A stretch of DNA of 27,805 nucleotides, from positions 1-27,805 of the forward strand of contig CANRAT010000009.1 of the NCBI GenBank assembly GCA_947628685.1, read 5' to 3'. Positions 23,315-27,805 of the stretch are shown here, piece by piece (the first letter of the stretch is position 1; each line of letters opens with the position of its first letter). The DNA is from an uncultured Bacilli bacterium. GTDB lineage: Bacteria; Bacillota_I; Bacilli_A; RF39; UBA660. The position numbers and the translations under genes are program-made. Under the pieces are notes generated by a model. The model saw only the letters and a program-made list of their open reading frames with translations. It ran no database searches and was not told the origin of the DNA.

Positions 23315-25673
23315 AATTTTTTTTACCAAGTAAAACATCTAATTTAGAATTTTCATCTATTTTATTTCCTTTTTTTATACTTTGACTTGTAACATAACCG
23401 TATCCTTCAAAGGAACATTCAATATTCATAAATTCACAAAGTTTAACTACATCATATCTTGACCAATTAGTAATATCAGGCATAGTATATTCACTACTAT
23501 TAGTAATTAGAAATACTCTATCATTTTCTACTAATAATGTGTCTTTTTTTGGATATTGATTTATTATTCTATCACCATTTCCGATAACTACTACATTTAG
23601 ATTATTATCTTCTAATTCTTTTTTTACATCACTTAATGGTTTATTTGTTAATGTATCCATATTATAAGTTAAAGCGCCCTTTTTATCACTATCATCATCA
23701 AACATTTTTCTATATTTAGATATGTTACGTACAAGTTCATTTATACTAGATGGAAGAGTTAAAGAAGCACTATGAGTTGGTTGTTTTGCTGCTGCATATA
23801 TAATAATTTCAGGATCATCTTTTGGATACATAAGAGCAACTGATACTACATAGTCATTACTTCCAGTTAAATATTTACCATTTTCATATATTTGTGCGGT
23901 ACCTGTTTTACCTATTATGTCATATCCCTCAAGATAATATTTACTTCCTGTTGGGCCATCAGGTTGTATAACGCTTTCCATCAAAGATTTTATCTTAGTA
24001 ATCGTACTATCACTTACTAATTTATCTGATTTTTCTACTTTAGTTAATATTTCATCTGATGTTTGTTCATTTACAAGTTTACTTATTATATGAGGCTTTA
24101 CCATATAACCATTATTTGCAATTATACTGAGTGCTTGAAGCTGTTGAATTGCAGTTGTTGAAATACCTTGTCCAAATCCAGCAGACATAACCTCTGTTTC
24201 ATACTTAAATGGTAAAGAGCCTACTTCTTCATTAGATAATTCAATGCCAGTTTTAGCGTTAAAGCCATACTCTTCAAGGCAAGTTTTTAATTTATCTAAA
24301 GACAAGTAATCTTTAATTATATTTATTACTGCAACATTTGATGAATAACTAAAACCTGTATCATAACTCAAATATCCCCAACCATTTTTATCCCAGTCGT
24401 GAATAGTATATCCATCTTCAAATTCAAATTTACCACTCAAATATTTTTTACTTCCATCATAATTACCTGTTTCAATTGCGCACATATATGTATATATTTT
24501 CATGACACTTCCAGGTTCATATGTAAGTGAGACAAGTGGATTTTGATAACTCATATTGCTTGGTAAACTATTTGGATTATAAGATGGATCTGTCGCACTT
24601 GCAAGAATATCTCCACTTTTTGCATCCATTACTGAAACCATAGTCCATTTAGGATTATATTCACTAGTTATTTCATTTACTGCATTTTCTGCAAAGCGTT
24701 GTATATTAGAATCTATTGTTAAATAAATATCATATCCATCTAAAGATTCTATCTTTTCTTCAGGTGTATCAGGTATTTTATAACCATATTTATCCTGTTG
24801 ATATTTTATATATCCATCTACACCTTCTAATTTTTTTTCATAATTACTTTCTATTCCAAGTTCTCCTACAATTGTACTATCTATTGTAGTAATCGCATCA
24901 TAAATTGTTACATTAACAACTATGTTAGCCAAAGTGATTCCATTAGTTTTTATAAGTACTATACTAGTACCCTTTTTTAATCCTTTAACTACTTTATTAT
25001 TTATGCTTACTATTTCATCATTTAATGTCTCCGTTGTAACGTTATCATAATTATCATAATAATTTTGAAAGTAGTTATATAAGTTATATTCATCATTTAC
25101 TTTAATATTTATTCTAGTATATTGTTTTGCATAACCTATTATATAAGACGCAAAATTACCATTAGGATAATATCTTTTTACTGTTTCTACAAAAGATATA
25201 CCAGGCAAATCTAACTCTTCTATTGCTATTTTAGTAAGTTCAGTTAAATTTCTACCGACATTACCAAATTCTACTTGCTTAGAATTTTTGTTTAATCTTT
25301 CCAATATATAACTATAATTATCCCCGCCTAGTATACTAGCAAGTTTAGTTGCAGTATATTCTTTGTCTACTACATGATTTGGATTATTTTCATCTTTAGT
25401 TCTTGATGGATCTAGATAAGCAATTAATGTATAAGAGGATATATTTTGAGCAAGTACATTACCATCTACATCATAAATGGTTCCCCTTTTTGCAGTTAAA
25501 ATTTCAGTTGCAGTATTTCTGTTTTTTGCAAATTCTTTCATATTAGTTCCATACACACTTTTAGATAAACTTAAATAACAAAATTGTAAAAATAAGATAA
25601 GTATAATTATAAAAAAGAAAGTAAAGCAAATTATCGGAGCATGCCAATTGTTCTTATTTTTTCTTGCGTTCAT
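23313..25673 (-). CDS. Class B penicillin-binding protein (FtsI/PBP2x/SpoVD-like) with two PASTA domains
   Basis: A 786-residue peptidoglycan transpeptidase. It has a cytoplasmic start, one membrane helix (~13-35), a pedestal beginning AKRGTIYDVDGNVLAQN, and a transpeptidase domain with Ser389-x-x-Lys392 (PGSVMK), Ser444-Ser-Asn446 and Lys589-Thr-Gly. Two C-terminal PASTA-like domains (~665-725 and ~726-786) complete it. This is the divisome or sporulation-septum class; the sequence does not separate FtsI from SpoVD. The pedestal is interrupted at ~184-267 by an extra segment resembling a Big_2 Ig-like domain (see findings). AAGGTGAT precedes the ATG. Confidence 0.92.
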   Translation of the reverse strand: MNARKNKNNWHAPIICFTFFFIIILILFLQFCYLSLSKSVYGTNMKEFAKNRNTATEILTAKRGTIYDVDGNVLAQNISSYTLIAYLDPSRTKDENNPNHVVDKEYTATKLASILGGDNYSYILERLNKNSKQVEFGNVGRNLTELTKIAIEELDLPGISFVETVKRYYPNGNFASYIIGYAKQYTRINIKVNDEYNLYNYFQNYYDNYDNVTTETLNDEIVSINNKVVKGLKKGTSIVLIKTNGITLANIVVNVTIYDAITTIDSTIVGELGIESNYEKKLEGVDGYIKYQQDKYGYKIPDTPEEKIESLDGYDIYLTIDSNIQRFAENAVNEITSEYNPKWTMVSVMDAKSGDILASATDPSYNPNSLPSNMSYQNPLVSLTYEPGSVMKIYTYMCAIETGNYDGSKKYLSGKFEFEDGYTIHDWDKNGWGYLSYDTGFSYSSNVAVINIIKDYLSLDKLKTCLEEYGFNAKTGIELSNEEVGSLPFKYETEVMSAGFGQGISTTAIQQLQALSIIANNGYMVKPHIISKLVNEQTSDEILTKVEKSDKLVSDSTITKIKSLMESVIQPDGPTGSKYYLEGYDIIGKTGTAQIYENGKYLTGSNDYVVSVALMYPKDDPEIIIYAAAKQPTHSASLTLPSSINELVRNISKYRKMFDDDSDKKGALTYNMDTLTNKPLSDVKKELEDNNLNVVVIGNGDRIINQYPKKDTLLVENDRVFLITNSSEYTMPDITNWSRYDVVKLCEFMNIECSFEGYGYVTSQSIKKGNKIDENSKLDVLLGKKN

Positions 25674-25693
25674 ATAATCACCTTACTGTTACA

Positions 25694-25722
25694 ATTATAG
25701 CACATAACTATTATTATGTAAA
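25694..25722 (-). promoter_or_regulatory. Promoter of the PBP gene
   Basis: Minus strand -35 TTTACA (25717-25722) and extended -10 TGC-TATAAT (25694-25699) at 17 bp. The predicted leader is only ~14 bases. Confidence 0.85.
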
Positions 25723-25750
25723 TTGTGAATATTTTTAATTATGACCACAC

Positions 25751-25786
25751 TATAAACCTCATTATCAATTAGATTTATGGTTTATA
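25751..25786. repeat. Inverted repeat overlapping the fic stop codon
   Basis: Perfect 8-bp arms TATAAACC (25751-25758) and GGTTTATA (25779-25786) around 20 bases. No T-tract follows on the minus strand, so it is not a standard terminator. It could be a weak terminator, an mRNA 3' end stabiliser or a binding site. Confidence 0.5.
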
Positions 25787-26525
25787 TATCGTTATCTTCT
25801 AAGAAAAAGTTAACCATCTTTTCATAATTATCTTGACTATTTAAACAAGTATCTATCAAGTAACCTTTTTCACCTTTTGTTTGATATTCTTTAATACCTC
25901 TTATATAAAATTCTTTGTTTCTATCTTCAATAAAAAACGGCATTATATCATTATATAGGCATTCTCTAAACATTATCATTCTACCAACTCGACCATTTCC
26001 ATCTTGAAAAGGATGAATACTTTCAAATCTAACATGAAATTCAATTATATCTTCGATAGTTTTTTTAATTATTTTATCATACCACTCTAATAAATTTTTC
26101 ATATCACTTGCTACATTACTTGGTAAAGACGTTACAATGTTTCCAACAAAATTTTTTTTCTTTTTATATTCTCCAATATTGAACCATTCTTTTTCACTAT
26201 CAGTTAAAGTACCATCTTTTAAAATAAAATGAAATTTCTTTATCATATCTTCTGAAAGTTTATCATCAATAGTATCTAGCATATATTTAAATAAAGTAAA
26301 ATGATTTTTCATTTCAGTGGCATCTTTTAATACTATAACTTTATCACTACTTGTTAGAATTGTCCCTGTATCATAAATACTCGCTGTTTCATCGGGTGTT
26401 ATCGTAGAACCCTCAATATGATTAGTATTGTATGCAAAATCTAATTGAGTCTTATGATAAAGACTACCAGACAAATTCATGTTTTTTTGTTCCACCAATG
26501 CCTTTTTAATTTTACTTATTTCCAT
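25782..26525 (-). CDS. Fic-domain protein (class II, N-terminal inhibitory motif)
   Basis: A 247-residue protein. The catalytic Fic loop is intact, H171PFQDGNGRVGR182, with the His nucleophile activator, the acidic metal ligand Asp175 and the Arg that holds the phosphates. An upstream motif T-N-H-I-E-G (34-39) fits the S/T-x3-E-G/N inhibitory helix, placing it among self-inhibited class II enzymes. Such proteins transfer AMP (sometimes other phosphate groups) to a Ser, Thr or Tyr hydroxyl on target proteins; the target cannot be read from the sequence. GAGGTAATGGC precedes the ATG. No antitoxin gene is adjacent, consistent with the inhibitor being in the same chain. Confidence 0.92.
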   Translation of the reverse strand: MEISKIKKALVEQKNMNLSGSLYHKTQLDFAYNTNHIEGSTITPDETASIYDTGTILTSSDKVIVLKDATEMKNHFTLFKYMLDTIDDKLSEDMIKKFHFILKDGTLTDSEKEWFNIGEYKKKKNFVGNIVTSLPSNVASDMKNLLEWYDKIIKKTIEDIIEFHVRFESIHPFQDGNGRVGRMIMFRECLYNDIMPFFIEDRNKEFYIRGIKEYQTKGEKGYLIDTCLNSQDNYEKMVNFFLEDNDI

Positions 26526-26566
26526 GCCATTACCTCAATTCTATACAGGTTTTGTTCTATATACAA

Positions 26567-26572
26567 ATTATA
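26567..26572 (-). promoter_or_regulatory. fic extended -10 element
   Basis: Minus strand TGG-TATAAT, 41 bases before the ATG; the -35 region is poor. The 232-base region between fic and vanY holds this element and the vanY promoter, and otherwise only AT-rich sequence. Confidence 0.5.
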
Positions 26573-26713
26573 CCATTTTTTAAATATTTTTACTATATAT
26601 AAAAGATAGATACTTTTTTTTATTATTTTTTTGATTTACAAGCACTTTCCTAGTAGATTTAAAAAGTTATTAATGTTCTATTAGATATATTTATACAAAA
26701 TTGCTATAGTTTA

Positions 26714-26742
26714 CTGACTTTTTGTTATAAATTTGGTACAAT
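26714..26742 (+). promoter_or_regulatory. Promoter of the VanY-type gene
   Basis: -35 CTGACT (26714-26719), 17-bp spacer ending in TGG, -10 TACAAT (26737-26742), so an extended -10. The -10 ends only 15 bases before the ATG; the predicted leader is ~9 bases. Confidence 0.65.
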
Positions 26743-26757
26743 AGTGTTGGTGATTAT

Positions 26758-27696
26758 ATGAAAAGGAGAGTTAAGAAAAGTTCGATTTTAGTTTTAATTT
26801 TTGTAATAGTAGTTGTTACTTGTTTGATTTGGTATACTATAAATACTTTGAATTATCACAAAACTTATCAATATAAATTAAGAAAGATAGGATATTCAAA
26901 AGAAGAAATAGAAATAATGGATGAATTAAAAGATAATACAAAAGACTATATTTTAAGTATAGATTACAATAAAGATATTACACTATTTATAAAAGAAAAA
27001 TATTTTATAGAAACTAATTTAAAAGATTATTTGGAATATTATAAAGAAAATGATTATGATATTACTAATGTTGTTTCAATTGTTAATGTTAAAGCGAATA
27101 AAGAGTGGTATTCCGATACTAAAAAGACCGATTTATCTAAAGGGCATCTAATGCTTACTAATAAATTTAATTATTTGGATAATTCTTATAATTCAGATAA
27201 TATGGTGAGTGTTAGTAAACAATATAGTTATGGTGAAAATCAAATGTTAACTAAAGAGACATTTAATGCATTTTTAAATATGTTTAATGCCGCTAAAAAA
27301 GAAGGTTTAACTTTAATTATTAATTCATCTTATAGAAGTTATGAAGAACAAGATGAAGTATATAATGATTATAAGTCATCAAGAGGTGAAGAATATGCAG
27401 ATAAGATTGCTGCAAGAGCAGGTTTTTCAGAACACCAAACAGGTATGGCAGTAGATATACAGACATATGGTTCAACAGGGGCTACATTTGAAGAATTTGA
27501 TGAATTTAAGTGGTTAAGTGAAAATGCATATAAATACGGTTTTATTTTAAGATATCCGAAGGGTAAGGAACATATTACTGGATATGAATATGAGTCATGG
27601 CACTATCGTTATGTTGGGGTTGAGGTAGCAGAATATATACACAATAACAACATTACATTTGACGAATATTATGCATATTTTATAGAAAAGAATTAA
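26758..27696 (+). CDS. VanY-type D-alanyl-D-alanine carboxypeptidase (M15B)
   Basis: A 312-residue membrane-anchored metallopeptidase. A basic start and one membrane helix (~8-28) precede a region of ~130 residues with no recognised domain, then the M15B catalytic domain (~165-300). Zinc ligands are His226 and Asp233 (SEHQTGMAVDI) and His282, with catalytic Glu279 (ESWHYRYVG). NSSYRSYEEQ contains the substrate-binding Arg193. It trims terminal D-Ala from peptidoglycan precursors or nascent wall. Without vanHAX neighbours this is probably housekeeping wall remodelling rather than glycopeptide resistance. GGTGATTAT directly precedes the ATG. Confidence 0.92.
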   Translation: MKRRVKKSSILVLIFVIVVVTCLIWYTINTLNYHKTYQYKLRKIGYSKEEIEIMDELKDNTKDYILSIDYNKDITLFIKEKYFIETNLKDYLEYYKENDYDITNVVSIVNVKANKEWYSDTKKTDLSKGHLMLTNKFNYLDNSYNSDNMVSVSKQYSYGENQMLTKETFNAFLNMFNAAKKEGLTLIINSSYRSYEEQDEVYNDYKSSRGEEYADKIAARAGFSEHQTGMAVDIQTYGSTGATFEEFDEFKWLSENAYKYGFILRYPKGKEHITGYEYESWHYRYVGVEVAEYIHNNNITFDEYYAYFIEKN

Positions 27697-27745
27697 TTTT
27701 CTTTTTTTTATTTTTAATTTGATGTATAATCTTGAGTTTGACAGC

Positions 27746-27789
27746 AAAAACGTGCAAAGCCTTATATTTAAAGGGAATGCACGTTTTTT
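27746..27789 (+). terminator. Long hairpin at the right edge (terminator-like, possibly a repeated element)
   Basis: Perfect 11-bp arms AAAAACGTGCA (27746-27756) and TGCACGTTTTT (27778-27788), with a CCTT/AAGG inner pair in the 21-base loop, ending in a T run. It is positioned to terminate the VanY transcript about 50 bases after the stop. The G+C-rich arms and a TTGACA box at 27738-27743 just before it are unlike the simpler terminators elsewhere in the window. Confidence 0.55.
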
Positions 27790-27805
27790 GTTTGTTGAGT
27801 TTTGA

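Noticed and set aside
26758..27696. Glycopeptide resistance (van) locus
   Set aside because: Only the VanY-type carboxypeptidase is present; there are no vanH, vanA/B ligase, vanX or vanRS genes nearby.
27777..27805. Short open frame starting at ATG 27777 and open to the window end
   Set aside because: The start lies in the hairpin arm, the only SD-like bases touch the ATG, and the nine visible codons carry no signal.

Overview
This window comes from a strongly AT-rich, low-GC Gram-positive (Firmicutes-type) bacterium. Support includes SD sequences matching a Bacillus-like anti-SD, class B PBP with PASTA domains, CotF-like coat proteins, ArsR/P-type metal efflux, a CIRCE-like element and many compact intrinsic terminators. 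TGA is used as a stop (the uvrA gene ends in an ATGA overlap), so this is not a UGA-Trp Mollicute. A gut-type, anaerobe-leaning member of Bacilli/Clostridia is likely (superoxide reductase, Rieske oxidoreductase), but I cannot name the genus. No rRNA, tRNA, CRISPR or IS was recognised. No gene-free stretch exceeds about 235 bases.

Layout, left to right. (1) 1-166, minus: the N-terminal end of a type IV prepilin-like gene. Its promoter has an uninterrupted run of 11 G between a perfect -35 (TTGACA) and an extended -10, a candidate phase-variable promoter and the main discovery of this window. (2) 171-3101, minus: a run of five genes: a ferritin-like helical protein, two small spore-coat-type proteins, superoxide reductase, and an FAD/Rieske oxidoreductase. 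(3) 3147-8220, minus: an envelope block with an NlpC/P60 lipoprotein, a fused ABC ATPase/permease and an HtrA protease, each with its own terminator. (4) 8278-13911, minus: uvrA overlapping a YcxB-like membrane protein gene, a zinc alcohol dehydrogenase, and a DacA-type D-Ala-D-Ala carboxypeptidase. (5) 14054-14913, plus: a small XRE regulator and an Hsp20 gene with a CIRCE-like operator; then a minus-strand PF06541-type membrane protein sharing a bidirectional terminator with hsp20. (6) 15497-17878, minus: an ArsR zinc sensor overlapping a Zn/Cd P-type ATPase, with a palindromic operator. (7) 17883-23282, minus: a PH-domain protein, a 1360-residue repetitive surface protein with a 614-bp DNA-identical internal tandem repeat, and signal peptidase I. 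(8) 23299-25722, minus: a class B penicillin-binding protein with two PASTA domains and an unusual Ig-like insertion. (9) 25782-26572, minus: a self-inhibited Fic protein; divergent to it, a plus-strand VanY carboxypeptidase, followed at the right edge by a long hairpin.

Functionally the window is dominated by the cell envelope: peptidoglycan synthesis and trimming (PBP, DacA, VanY, NlpC/P60), protein export and quality control (LepB, HtrA, Hsp20), surface display (prepilin, repeat protein), plus oxidative- and metal-stress defence. The two surface structures both show signatures of rapid variation: a homopolymer in a promoter and identical tandem repeats in a coding region.
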